From Chara braunii (lineage: Eukaryota; Streptophyta; Charophyceae; Charales; Characeae): a stretch of DNA of 36,354 nt. The notes beneath the pieces were generated by a model that had not been told where the DNA came from, did no database searches, and was given only the letters and a program-made list of their open reading frames with translations. Positions within the stretch are counted from its first letter, which is position 1. Each line of letters opens with the position of its first letter. Position numbers and translations under genes: made by a program. The stretch covers positions 3,515,030 through 3,551,383 of the forward strand of contig BFEA01000013.1 of NCBI GenBank assembly GCA_003427395.1, written 5' to 3'. Below are positions 9,593 through 20,187 of the stretch, piece by piece.

Positions 9593-10657
9593 ATCCTAAA
9601 TTCGAGGTCCTCAGAGAATATTTCAGTCCAAGGCAGGACCTTTACCCTTCTTATCACGCTCGTAAGCTCTGACTATGTCGGGAGCTGTTTCTAGAAGTTC
9701 TGTCCTAGTAAACCAGTGATCGTCCTCCGATTCCTGATAGGCAAACTGGACCTTATACTGTTTCTGTGGACGACCTCTACCTCCTGTTCTAAATCTTCAT
9801 CTACAATGTCGTCAATGTCATAGCTGCCATCCATATCCGGAGGGATCATTGATCTTCTTGAAGGGAACTGTTAACTTGTGACACACGGCATCAGCTTTGA
9901 AGCATGGAACACCGGGTAGGTGTGGAGGTGTGCTGGAACCTCTATAGTGTAGGTCCATCCTCTCTGCCCTTGACCTCTAGAACCGGCCACGACCCTCTAT
10001 ATGCAAGCAGTAACTTTTGCGAGATGTTCTCCTCAGGCGCAAACTCTTTGGACTTGACCCAGACTAGGTCGCCTACCTGAAACTGTGATGGGCACGGTGC
10101 TTATTAGCCTGTTCGATCATTCTGTGCTGGGCCTTCCTGAGGTTTTCAACAACAGTTGCTAGCTCTCTCTCGTGCTGTATGGCGAACTCCCTGGTCCCGG
10201 GCGGTAGTCTGTGAATCTGATCCCGGGTAAGCCCCTCAAACGGTTTGCGGGGTCTAAAGGACTTATGTAGCTCATTGGGAGTGCGACAGGTAGACAAATG
10301 CACCCTGTTATTGTATGCGCTGGCTACCTTGGGCAACATCTCGTCCCAATTGACTTAATCCGGTCTAATATACATGCGCAGAACTTGCTGCAGGATCTTG
10401 CTCATCTGTTCCGTCTGACCGTTAGTCTCTGGATGACGGCCAGATGACATCAACAACTTTGAACCATAGACTCTCATTAGTTCCTACCAGTTCTGGCTCG
10501 TGAATCTAGTGTCTCTATCACTAACTATAGACAATGGGACTCCGTGGTCACGAACCCAATAATCAAAAAACTTCTGAATGACTAACTCCGTATGGGCCTC
10601 TGCAGGCAATGGAACGAAAACTGCATATTTACTGAATCTATCAACTATGACCATGAC
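9593..10657 (-). pseudogene. Element 2 integrase, core and C-terminal region
   Basis: This region continues the integrase after an in-frame TAA (CAA in element 1) that follows SRHGKS. The core can be read through further stops: the second Asp in SIVSDRD and Glu in HPETNGQTEQ. The readable frame 10073-10339 then gives MLPKVASAYNNRVHLSTCRT, RPRKPFEGL and an Arg/Lys-rich linker. The last part (9593-10072) is frameshifted, but DNA similarity to the element 1 tail is clear, including the stretch element 1 has lost. The catalytic fold is the retroviral-type DDE integrase. Stops and shifts make it non-functional. Confidence 0.85.
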
Positions 10658-11458
10658 TTAGCTCTTGCCGTGTCTACTCTTGACACCGGCATCCATAAAG
10701 TCAATGGAGACTGAATCTCCCGGTTGGTCTGGGATAGGCAAGGGTCTAAGAAGACCTAGAGGGGCACGCGTAGTGGTCTTATTCCTCTGGCAAACTTTGC
10801 AACTGCGAACATATTCTATGCAGTCAGCTTTCATTCCTGGCCAGGTATACGCACGCATCAGATTGGCTAAAATCTTCTGCCAACCGAAGTGTCCCTCTGT
10901 GTCATGACATTCCCCTAGGATCAGACTATGGATCTCCTTATTGTTGGGGATGCACAGGCGGTCTACTACATTAGTCTTCTCAAACAATAGTCCCTCAGTA
11001 GTGCGGTAGTCTGGGTCGGTCTCTGGGGACTCTTTAACTCTCTTGAGGAGGTCGCTATAGATAGGGTCCTGCGCATATGCCTGTCTTACTTTCTCTTGCA
11101 GGTCCTTCCCTATGTCCAGATAGTGCACTATAGCTCCAAAGTAGTCTNATCTCCTACTCGGAGCATCCGCAACTACATTGTACTTGCCTTTGACCGGTTT
11201 GAGCTCAAAGTCATATTGGTCTATCATAGCGGCCCACCTAGTCAACTTAGGTGTCATTTTGGCTTGGGTCTTTAACCATCTAAGCGTCTCATGGTCATAA
11301 TATACTTTGAAGTGCCTTCCAAGCAGATAATGCTTCCACTGCTCTAAAGCCTGCCTGAGAGCGTAGAGTTCTCTCTCGTAGGTCGAGGTAGCAACCTTCT
11401 CTAAGGGCATCCTCGCTGACATGAACTCTACGGGTCTACAACCATTGTCATCGTCTTG
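10658..11458 (-). pseudogene. Element 2 RNase H and integrase zinc-binding domain
   Basis: The frame reads 254 residues from MSARMPLEKVATSTYERELY through RNase H (KHYLLGRHFKVYYDHETLRW, YDFELKPVKGKYNVVADAPS) into the integrase N-terminal HHCC zinc finger (HDTEGHFGWQKILANL, then CKVCQRNK) and the first catalytic Asp (VSIDFMDAG). It is opened by an in-frame TAG where element 1 has CAG (just after GAVL) and closed by a TAA where element 1 has CAA, both C-to-T changes on the coding strand. A single N lies at 11147. RNase H removes the RNA template; the zinc finger helps integrase multimerise and bind DNA. Confidence 0.9.
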
Positions 11459-12340
11459 CTATAACACGGCGCCTATTCCATACTGGCTCGCGTCCGTGGT
11501 AACGACAAATGGCAAGGACGGATCAGCTACCTTGAGGACAGGGTATTCTATTAACGCGCGCTTCAGTCTCTTTAGCACAGACGTACAATCTTTTTCCCAT
11601 TGCCAGATTGCCTCTTTCTTTAGCAACCTGCGCAAGGGAGCGGCGATAGTGGAGAAGTTCCTCACGAACTTCCTATAGTAGTTAGCTAGGCCTAGGAACG
11701 ACCGCAACTCAGTCAACGTGCGGGGCGTCAGCCAATCTCTAATTGCCGCTATCTTGCTGTCCTCTGGCTTAATGCCATCTCCGTCTAATACGTGGCCCAA
11801 GTACAAGACTTGTGTCTTGGCCCGCTCGCACTTCTTTGCGTTGATCTTGAAGTTCGCTTCTCTCAGTTTCTCCAAGACTTGCCTCAAATGACCCTGGTGC
11901 TCTTGGAGGGTTCTACTGAAAACTAATATATCATCTAAATAGACTACTACAAATTTGTCTAACCACGATCTGAACAGATCATTCATACAACGCTGAAAGG
12001 TGGTTGGCGCGTTGGTTAGTCCAAAGGGCATCACTATGAACTCCTAATGCCCATATCTAGTCCGGAACGCAGTCTTGTACTGGTCATCAGGATGTACCTC
12101 TATCTGATGATATCCGGACTTCAAATCTATCTTAGAGAAATACTTACAACCCTGCACCCGATCTAGAAGATCGTCTATCCTGGGCAGCGGTTCAGCATTC
12201 TTCACAGTAATTGCATTCAAACCCCTATAGTCTATACACATTCTCAGCTCTCCTTCCTTTTTGGGGACAAACAGGACTGGTGCTCCAAAAGGAGACGAAC
12301 TGCGAACTGGGCCTGATCCAACCTTTCTCGAGGAGCTCAT
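11459..12340 (-). pseudogene. Element 2 reverse transcriptase
   Basis: The palm and fingers can be followed in two frames. 12044-12340 has [27 protein letters not shown], and the first catalytic Asp region [20 protein letters not shown]. 11459-12034 has [13 protein letters not shown], the catalytic YLDD box in FVVVYLDDILVFSR, YLGHVLDGDGIKP, and the connection SFLGLANYYRKFVRNFSTIA. A TAG stop separates the two where element 1 encodes Tyr (GHYEF). The YLDD box and motif order are diagnostic of Ty3/gypsy. Length of the domain is normal; only stops and one shift near 12300 break it. Confidence 0.92.
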
Positions 12341-13286
12341 CTAACTGCTTGCGTAGCTCCTCTAACTCTCTAGGGGACATTCTGTAGACTGCTCCCTTAG
12401 GAGTTCTATTGCCAGGCTCTATCTCTACCCTGTGCTGGATGGGTCGCGGCACTACTCCAGTCGGTGACTCAGTCAAATCTTTAAATTCCTCCAGCAGTTT
12501 GGCAATGGTTGGGTCCGTGGAACTATCTCCTTCCTTAGCCTCAGTGACAGGCCTCACATACACTACGAAGACCTGATCCTCTAACTGCTCCTTTCTCACT
12601 AGTCGCGCGAACGCGGGAGCACTGTGACAGCAATGTGCCAAGGTGTTATCTACACCTGACACATGAAACAGGCGGGCAGTCTTAACCTCGCCTGACGGAC
12701 TAGGGAGCCTACACTCATGCTCTCTCAAGTGGAGTGTGGCCCCTGCTGTCTCTCCCCAATCCATTCCTAACACTATGTCGAAAGGAAGGTCATCTTGAAC
12801 GCGGAGAGTCAGGGAATGGAGGACTTTCTCCACTTTCCCATCTTTCTCTAGGCGGAAGTACGCCTGGACTCCCTCTACGTAGTCCTCAATTCGCATTGTG
12901 CGGTTGTCTGCGAGGACACTGACTATGGGGTCTGCTAACTTTTGGACTTTTAATCCTAGCCTCAGCTTCTTCATCGCTCTACGGCTAATATAACTACGGG
13001 TAGCCCCTGAGTCTATAAGGGCCCCTACTCTACTTCTAAACACTTCTACATCTACCAAGATCAGTTGTCCCTTACTCTCCTTCTTCATTTTGGCCCAGGC
13101 TGGCATCCTCTCCCTTAGCTCTTCTGCCACACCTGTGAGGGACGTGCCTAGGGAGACGCTAACACAAGCAGTCTCTAGACATCTAGCTAGGCACGGGCCT
13201 GCAACCTCTGCCACAGGCTCATGTGGTTTGGGAGTTTCTTGTGTGCGCGCGCTCGCTTCCCCACATGGCCTTAAAGTAAGGGTCAT
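12309..13286 (-). pseudogene. Element 2 protease and linker to reverse transcriptase
   Basis: The open frame of 353 residues contains an aspartic protease: active-site DSG in VGALIDSGATRSYIS (about residue 92) and the hydrophobic flap-end motif FDIVLGMDWG (about residues 169-178). The linker that follows includes an acidic segment and [20 protein letters not shown], the usual lead into gypsy reverse transcriptase. The frame then runs out of phase at about 12305. The protease would cut Gag-Pol into mature proteins and work as a dimer. This is one of the better preserved domains in the window. Confidence 0.88.
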
Positions 13287-15310
13287 TGCGACCCCTACTG
13301 GCAGCTGCCTTTTGAGCAGCCCAACGGGCCTGTCTGTATTGAGGACAAATTTTAATTATGTGGGCCGGGTCACCACAAAACACGCACTGACCCAAGTTCA
13401 CGCGTTCCTGCCATACGCACTGGTCCAAGCCCAAGTCTTCCTAGGGCCTGCCCTATGGCAAGCCTGGGTGCCATCCTCCTTGAGGTGACCTTCCACCTCG
13501 TCGCTGTGGGGACCGACAAGAACCCTGGCGATTTGGCGGGGGACCTTGACCCCTACCTCCCACTTGGTGGTTCCCTTGTCCGCCAACCCCCTGTGCGCTC
13601 GGTCCTCGGCCTCCCATGGCCTGGCCCCTTTGGCCCTGGCCTCCTCCTCTACCTTGCGGCCTCCCTCCAGCCACGACAACAACATAGGACCTTCTCTGCC
13701 CCACGTTTCTGTCCTCCTCCTCAAGGCCCCATTCGATCTGACTATATGGGACCTCATCTGTACCACCCTCCTCTAAGGTAAGGATCATGTGATCCTTGGC
13801 CCTCACTTGGCCTGAGATGGTACGACCTTTCCAATTTTTGCCCTTGTCTAAGTCCTTATGCCAGAAAGTGGAAACTGGCATGGACTTGGCCTCAAACAGC
13901 ACCACCCCTCTATCGAGCGCATCGTACGTCATGGTGGGTTGTTGGGACTTGTCAAAGAAGTGCCCACGCAGGGGCTCTGGCATGGCACGATAAAATAGCT
14001 GGACCAACTGGGACTCAGTCACTCCATGGTCCGGGACAGCCACCAGGTCGTCCATCACTGCCTTGAGTGCCTTGGCACTCCTCCACTGCCGTGAGTGGAT
14101 GGTTTGGAGCTTGTCAGAGGCTCTAACGCCTCTGCGAAGATCAGCGAATCGCTCCCTAAGGAGCTTGAAGAATTGAGGACGAGGGGTAACCTTGGAATAG
14201 GCGACCATGTTGTTTTCACAACCGGCCGCGCGCGCGAGGGACCTAGCAAAACTAGCCGCTTCGTCCTTGAGGGCCTGGAAGGCAACCAGGACCTGATCGT
14301 CCTGTACGATGTGTTTTAAGTAAACGTAACTGTTTACGCTAGGCTCCCAGTTATCGAAGTTCTCATCAGATTTCCCGCCATAGGCATCGGGTAGCCTCCC
14401 AGTTATCGAAGTTCTCATCAGATTTCCCGCCATAGGCATCGGGAAACTTGAGTTTGACTGGTTCCTTGCGGAGTCTGACCTCGCTCTCAGCAGCGGCTAC
14501 TACTTTGGCGCCCTCAATGGCACCCTCACAGAACTTCCCCACGTTGTCTCTCAACCGCCTGACTTCCCCTCCAACGTGGGTAACCATCTCGCGCACAGAA
14601 TCCCAAAAACCGGACCGCATGGCCTTCAGGGCTACCTCTTGAGCTCTATTGGCCTGGTGTTCCTCCATCCACGCTGCGCTCAACACCTCCAAGTACCCCA
14701 ACACCTTATCCATTTTGGCCGAAGCGTCTGCCTGAGCCTGCAACTCCTGCCTACAATCTTTCACCTTCGCCACCTCTGCGGTCAACCTATTAACTTCATC
14801 CCTCCTCTTCTTCTCCCTCTTCATTCTCAATTTCCACTCCAACTTTTTCTCCTCCTCTCTTTCTTGTCTTTCCAGGGGATCCTCCATTGCTGCTAGCTCC
14901 TGGGCTAACACATTCCTCTCGTCCTGGGGCACATAGAACTCCGCCTCCTGATTTTCCCCCAATGATAAGTTAGCTATCCACTCGCTAATCTTCTTCTCCA
15001 TCTCTGCGTCTTCGTCCTTCTTCGTGCCACTACTCTCCTCTCTGCTTTCAATGCGTTTTCTCTCTTTTTCTTCTTCTGCCGCTGCTTCCTCTTCAGCATC
15101 CTTTCTCCTCTGTTCCTCCTCCAGCTGAACTCTCTTCATCTCCTCCTCCAGTTTCTTCATCTTCGCCGCCTGCTCCTCTGCGATTGTCTTTAGCTTCGCT
15201 TGTTTCAGGAGCTCTTTCCTCCCCTTGTTTTCTTTCACTAAGGCGGCCATCTTCTCCTGTTGCTCCTGGGTATAGGGGCTAGTACTAGTCCCACCACGGG
15301 TCTCGACCAT
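13219..15310 (-). pseudogene. Element 2 gag (coiled-coil region, capsid, zinc knuckle)
   Basis: The likely start is the ATG at 15308-15310, giving MVETRGGTSTSPYTQ. Residues about 30-130 are very rich in Glu, Lys and Arg and should form a coiled coil. A capsid-like segment follows (LKFPDAYGGKSDENFDNWE, SYVYLKHIVQ, then QTIHSRQWRSAKALKAVMDD, PEPLRGHFFD), then a Gly/Arg/Gln-rich tract and a CCHC zinc knuckle CVFCGDPAHIIKIC. Two breaks split it into three frames: a 52-bp direct duplication (14341-14444) and a shift near 13490 before the zinc knuckle. Element 1 has a single copy at the first site and an uninterrupted frame at the second. Gag would package the element RNA. Confidence 0.88.
14341..14444. 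repeat. 52-bp tandem duplication in gag of element 2
   Basis: The unit with CAGTTATCGAAGTTCTCATC occurs twice with a 52-bp offset and one or two mismatches. Element 1 has it once (about 29366). Because 52 is not a multiple of three, it shifts the gag frame. Confidence 0.95.
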
Positions 15311-15906
15311 GGTGATCAATGCACAACCGAATTGACGGTTCCAAACCTCACCACGTAGACTCTAACCCCTGACTGACAAACCTATTGACTCAATCTAAAG
15401 ACTCACAGAATCCGGACAGGGATCCTGCCAACTAGGGTCTCTAGCCTAGACCTACACTATGGCTGTCACTACTAGACCTGTTACTGATCAGGAGGCATTT
15501 AAGGAGATCCCCCATAACTCCTCAGGAATTATTTAACGCCCCAGACAAGACGACGCGATCAGCAGGTCTCTCAACACTTAGACGGCCTGTTGTGCAGCCC
15601 ACAACTCAGATTTCGGGCCTACCGTGCCACACCGAGCAGCCCACCGGTCAGTACCGGTCCTTGGGAGGGTTAGGCCTCCGGGACAATCAAGTCGTCAGAC
15701 ACAGTCTTTAGCCCTACTCAGCCCGTGTGGGTTTGGTCAACAAGGCCCTATCCTTCATCCACAGAGTACTATCACCTAGACATAAGAGACTCAATGCAGA
15801 AAGAAGAGACAGACAGACTGGACTCAGCAAGTACCACAGGGTGTGTGCACATCCATAAGGCGAGGGATAGGCTGAAGGCTTGGCGAGATTTTACCGGCTC
15901 CAGCTT

Positions 15907-16013
15907 GGTCAAAGTCTTGGTCAACGCCTTGGTCAACCTCGGTCAACGGTGCAGTCAACTCCCTATCAACCCCCGGCCAACTCCGATCAACGCCGGTCAA
16001 CACCACCGGTCAG
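15907..16013 (-). repeat. Array of TTGACC motifs in leader of element 2
   Basis: Five exact GGTCAA words (TTGACC on the element strand) and several one-mismatch versions lie in 107 bp. The equivalent array in element 1 is more regular. TTGACC fits the W-box core bound by WRKY factors. Confidence 0.55.
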
Positions 16014-16306
16014 CTATGGCTGCCGGCCTCTCTTTCCCTCACCAACCTTCTTCTTCCCTTCACCTTCCTCGCCTCCGTTCACCCTGTTGTCTTCTTTCTC
16101 TTTTTTTTTTTTTTTTTTTTATTTATCGTCTCTCCTTCCTCTCCCTCGGCAATGACTTCCCTCTCTTTCCTCGGTCTCTCCCTCTGTCCGATCTCTCTCC
16201 CTCCTTCGTTACTCCGTGGTCAAACTCTGCGGCTATGGCCGCAATCTCCTTCTTCGTGGGACTGTGCGACACACTTCACAGGTCGGTGACAACCAACTTG
16301 TATCGC

Positions 16307-16357
<51 letters not shown>

Positions 16358-16424
16358 NNNNNNNNNNNNNNNNNNNNNNNNNNNNNNNNNNNNNNNNNNN
16401 NNNNNNNNNNNNNNNNNNNNNNNN
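16358..16424. other. Assembly gap of 67 N
   Basis: The unknown bases directly follow a CT microsatellite, a typical place for an assembly break. True gap length is unknown. Confidence 0.99.
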
Positions 16425-16467
16425 CAGCGCAGCAGGTACGTAGTAACCCAATCTTGTATCGCTTAAA

Positions 16468-16519
<52 letters not shown>

Positions 16520-16670
16520 GTCTTCTTCTTCGTCGTGGTCTTCTCTGCAGGTGTGCGACGACTTCTACAACCTCCAAGTCCGCTATGGCGGACTATGACT
16601 CTCGGCGGCCACCGCTGCTATGGCGCGTCAGGCCCTGCACACGACGGCGCGCATGGGATAGCGGGTACCT

Positions 16671-16682
16671 GCTCCGATACCA
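16671..16682 (-). other. Primer-binding site of element 2
   Basis: The element strand reads TGGTATCGGAGC, one base after the 5' LTR. It differs by one base from the plant initiator-Met tRNA complement TGGTATCAGAGC. Element 1 has the identical variant. Confidence 0.85.
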
Positions 16683-16683
16683 A

Positions 16684-16886
16684 TGCAATCAGACTTGCTT
16701 TCATGCACACTTTTCATGCATGTAAACCGTAGCGCAGCAAACTAGCGACATGCGCCCACTCAAAACTCTGAGATATGGCATCCAGATATGAGTTCATTTT
16801 CAATTGGCTATGGCGACTTAGCACCCAAACAACTCACTGTTCACATACACCGGATCACCCTGGATAACCCACACGCGACTCTCTGA

Positions 16887-16966
<80 letters not shown>

Positions 16967-17575
16967 CACACTAACTCTAGCTACGGTGGCTATGGCCGCA
17001 ACTACCCTATCGCTATGCTACGCTCCTCCTCTCTCGCCCACTTCATCTCCGGGCTCACTGCAGACCTCCTTGCACAAGTCGCTGTGGCAGCGCTTCCGCA
17101 TGGCTCATGCACGAATGATTGAATGGTTGGGCGCTGCCTCTTGATTTATACTTATGAAACTCGTTGGTCTGCCCTTTGCCATCGGCCCATGGTGCTCACA
17201 GTCCCTTGTGGTACTTGCTGGATCGGACTGGGACTGACTCGACCTTACCGCTGACTGAATGGGGACTCATTGCTAACCTACCGAGGTCGTACTGCAGTTA
17301 GTCCACCACTTGACTCACCACTTGCCCACTTGCTGACCTTCTAGAAAGACCACAACTAAGAGTTCTGGAACTCGCTAAGACTTCTATTCTACAGGTCTAC
17401 AGATAGAACCCCTGCTACCTACAGACCTATGACAGCCAACCAACTGTTTTCGAATACACAGGTCTCAGGTTTAACTCTCGGGGTCTACACAGGTACTGTA
17501 CACAGGTAGGGCAAGGTTTAGGGATCGAACCTTGGGATCTGTGTCTACTACTGCAAAGAGGTGAAAATCGTTTCA
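16684..17575 (-). repeat. 5' LTR of element 2 (892 bp)
   Basis: The LTR has TG...CA ends, a CA microsatellite (about 16892-16964), a TATA box on the minus strand at 17144-17150 and the B-box-like word at 17521-17531. It is followed by the CTGC duplication and then the integrase of element 1. Confidence 0.92.
17144..17150 (-). promoter_or_regulatory. TATA box in 5' LTR of element 2
   Basis: TATAAAT lies on the minus strand about 425 bp inside the LTR start. It would set transcription start some 30 bp further along the minus strand, leaving roughly 430 bp of R-U5. Confidence 0.6.
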
Positions 17576-17579
17576 CTGC
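17576..17579. repeat. Target-site duplication CTGC, right side of element 2
   Basis: It matches 8622-8625. Beyond it the integrase frame of element 1 continues (AIFVPLPA side). Confidence 0.85.
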
Positions 17580-17955
17580 AGGCAAAGGAACAAAAATAGC
17601 ATACTTGCTGAATATGTCGACTAGAACCATGACTTGGCTTTTGCCGTGCCTACTCTTGACACCGACATCCATGAAGTCGATGGAGACTGAATCTCCAGGC
17701 TGGTCTAGAATAGGCAAGGGTCAGAGAAGACCTAGAGGGGCACGCGTAGTAGTCTTGTTCCTTTGACAGACTTTACAACCGCGGACATGCTCTATGCAGT
17801 CGTTTTTCATTCCTGGCCATGTGTACGCGTGCATAAGATTGGCTAAAGTCTTTTGCCGACCGAAGTGTCCCTCTGTATCATGGCATTCCCCTAGGATCAG
17901 ACTGCGGATCTCTTCCTGTTGGGAACACACAGGCAGTCTACTACATTAGTCTTCT
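17580..17955 (-). pseudogene. Element 1 integrase, N-terminal half
   Basis: The frames carry the HHCC zinc finger (ECHDTEGHFGRQKTLANL, CKVCQRNKTTTRAPL) and, after one frame break near 17719, the first catalytic Asp in DSVSIDFMDVGVKSRHGKSQ. The reading ends at FVPLPA, where the LTR of element 2 begins. Beyond the insertion, at 8625 and lower, the integrase resumes, which shows both halves were one gene. Confidence 0.88.
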
Positions 17956-18440
17956 CAAATAATAACCCCTCTGTAGTGCGGTAATTTGGCTCGGTGTCAG
18001 GGGCCTCCTTAACCTTGTTGAGGAGGTCACTATAGATACGGTCCTGTGCATACGCCTATCTAACTTTCTCTTGCAGGTCACGCCCTATGTCCAGATAGTG
18101 AACTATGGCTCCAAAGTAGTCTGACCTCCTACTCAGAGCATCCGCAACTACATTGTACTTACCCTTCACAGGCTTGAGCCCAAGGTCATACTAGTCTATC
18201 TCAGCGGCCCACCTAGTCGACTTAGGTGTCATCTTGGCCTGAGTCTTCAACCATCTAAGTGTCTCATGGTCTGAATACACCTTGAAGTGCCTCCCAAGCA
18301 GGTAATGCTTCTAGTGCTCTAAAGTGCGCCTGAGAGCGTAGAGTTCCCTCTCATACGTCGAGGTAGCAACCTTCTCTGAGGGCATCCTCGTTGACATGAA
18401 CTCTACAGGTCTGTAGCCATTGTCGTCGTCCTGCTGTAAC
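17956..18440 (-). pseudogene. Element 1 RNase H
   Basis: From LQQDDDNGYRPVEFMSTRMP through ATSTYERELYALRRTLEH the domain is readable. A stop (TAG, Trp codon in element 2) follows TLEH, and further stops interrupt the rest, though DNA similarity to element 2 continues to the integrase. It would form the C-terminal part of reverse transcriptase. Confidence 0.85.
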
Positions 18441-19250
18441 ACAGCGCCTATACCATACTGACTCGCGTCCATGTTGACGACAAATGACAAGGACGAATCT
18501 GCTACTTTGAGGACAGGATACTCTATTAACGCGCGCTTCAACTTCTTTAGCGCAGACGTACAGTCCTTATCCCATTGCCAAATTGTCTCTTTCTTGAGCA
18601 GCCTGCGAAGGGGAGCGACGATAGTCGAGAAGTTCCTTATGAACTTCCTGTAATAGTTAGCTAGGCCTAGGAACGACCGCAACTCTGTCAATATGCGAGG
18701 CGTCGGCGAATCTCTAATTGCCACTATCTTGTTGTCCTCAGGCTGAATGCGATCTCCGTCTAATACGTGGCCCAAGTACAAGACTTGTGTCTTGGCCCAC
18801 TCGCACTTCTTCGCGTTGATCTTGAAGTTAGCCTCTCCGAGCTTCTCCAAGACCTGCCTCAACTGACCCTGATGTTCCTGGAGGGTCCTACTGAATACTA
18901 GGATGTCGTCAAGTAAACTATGAGAACCTATCCAACCAAGGCCTAAACAAATCATTCATACATCGCTGAAATGTAGTTGGCGCATTGGTCAGTCCAAAGG
19001 GCATAACTATGAACTCGTAATGCCCATATCTAGTCCGGAACGCAGTCTTGTATTGGTGATCAGGATGAACCTCTATCTGATGATACCCGGACTTCAAGTC
19101 TATCTTTGAGAAATACCTGCAACCCTGCACCCGATCTAAGAGATCGTCTATCCTGGGCAGTGGTTCAACATTCTTGACTGTAATCGCATTCAGACCCCTA
19201 AGAGATCTACCGGTGCTCCAAAAGGAGACAAACGAGGCCCAATCCAACCT
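18441..19250 (-). pseudogene. Element 1 reverse transcriptase, deleted
   Basis: Present are [60 protein letters not shown] and the region from LLDDILVFSRTLQEHQG to SFLGLANYYRKFIRNFSTIV. Two lesions matter. About 40 bp is missing at 19200-19215 relative to element 2, removing the [13 protein letters not shown] segment. Small deletions near 18915-18930 destroy the frame before the active site and change YLDD to LLDD. The copy cannot be catalytic. Confidence 0.9.
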
Positions 19251-20187
19251 TTCTCAAGGAGTTCGTCCAACTGCTTGCGCAGCTCCTCTAACTCTCTAGG
19301 GGACATCTTGCAGACTGCTCCCTTAGGAGTGCTATTGCCAGGCTCTGTCTCTATCCTGTGCTGGATTGGCCGCGACACTACTCTTGTTGGCGGCTGTGTC
19401 AGATCTTTAAACTCTTCTAGCAGCTTGGCAATGGCTGGATCCATGGAGCTATCCCCTTCCTTAGGCTCAGTGACAGGTCTAACATACACTACGAAGACCT
19501 GGTCCTCTAATTGCTCCTTCTTCACTGATCGCGCGAACGTGGGAGCACTGGGCAGCAATGTGCCAAGGAGTTATCTCTTCCTGACACATGAAACATGCGG
19601 GCAGTCTTAACCTCGCCAGACGGACTAGGGAGCCTACACTCATGCTCTCGCAAGTGGAGTGTGGCCCCTGCTGCCTCTCCCCAATCCATACCTAGACTAT
19701 ATCGAAGGGAAGGTCATCCTGAACGAGGAGAGTTAGGGAATGGAGAACTTTCTCCACCTTCCCATCTTTCTCTAGGCGGAAGTACGCTTGGACTCCCTCT
19801 ACGTAATCCTCAACACGCATAGCCTGCGAGGACTATGGGGTCTTCCAACTTCTGGACTTTCAATCCTAGCCTCAGCTTCTTCAACGCTCTACGACTAATA
19901 TAACTACGGGTAGCCCCTGAATCTATAAGGGCCCCTACTCTACTTCTAAAAACTTCTACATCTACTAACACTAGCTGCCCTTTACTGTCTTTCTTCATCT
20001 TGGCCCAGGCAGGCATCCTCTCCTTCGATTCCTCTGCCACACCTGTGAGGGACGTGCCTAGAGAGACGCTGACACAAGCAGTCTCTGGGCAGCTAACTAG
20101 GCACGGGCCTGCAACCTCTGTCGAAGGCTCATGTGGTGTGGGAGTTCGCTTCCCCACATGGCCTAATAGTAGGGGCAGTTGCAACCC
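19251..20187 (-). pseudogene. Element 1 protease and linker
   Basis: The protease keeps its active site DSG in VGALIDSGATRSYIS within a frame of 124 residues (19810-20184). Small deletions at about 19818-19835 shift it before the FDIVLGMDWG-equivalent region. The linker (19190-19558) reads VYVRPVTEPKEGDSSMDP and [20 protein letters not shown]. The gag-pol junction lies near 20188, where the gag frame ends in a stop just after the zinc knuckle, so pol would need a frameshift or separate initiation. Confidence 0.85.

Larger units (their letters stand above)
15311..16670 (-). other. Untranslated leader of element 2
   Basis: This region runs from the primer-binding site to the gag start and aligns with 30316-31559 of element 1. 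It contains a T run (about 16101-16120), GGTCAA motif array, CT microsatellites (16311-16357, 16477-16513) and a 67-base N gap (16358-16424). Sequence around the gap seems duplicated: AACTTGTATCGCT-like text occurs both before the CT tract and after the N run. No conserved open frame. Confidence 0.7.
8626..17575 (-). mobile_element. Ty3/gypsy LTR retrotransposon, element 2, nested in element 1
   Basis: The element is 8,950 bp on the minus strand: 5' LTR 16684-17575, primer-binding site 16671-16682, leader to about 15311, gag 13219-15310, pol 9593-13286, polypurine tract 9585-9592, 3' LTR 8626-9584. It is inserted in the integrase gene of element 1 with a CTGC duplication. It is a close relative of element 1: all genes align, and leader and LTRs are similar. 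Breaks include a 52-bp duplication in gag, a frameshift before the zinc knuckle, at least three stops in pol, and frameshifts in reverse transcriptase. The leader contains a 67-base gap of N. By hand its two LTRs differ at roughly 5-6% of positions. Confidence 0.92.

Noticed and set aside
12734-14319. Several plus-strand frames of 60-130 codons over the gag and protease region
   Set aside because: They are opposite-strand shadows of the element 2 coding sequence.
15725-16732. 335-codon plus-strand open frame
   Set aside because: It crosses the leader, a CT microsatellite and the N gap of element 2, so it is an artefact of repeats and unknown bases.
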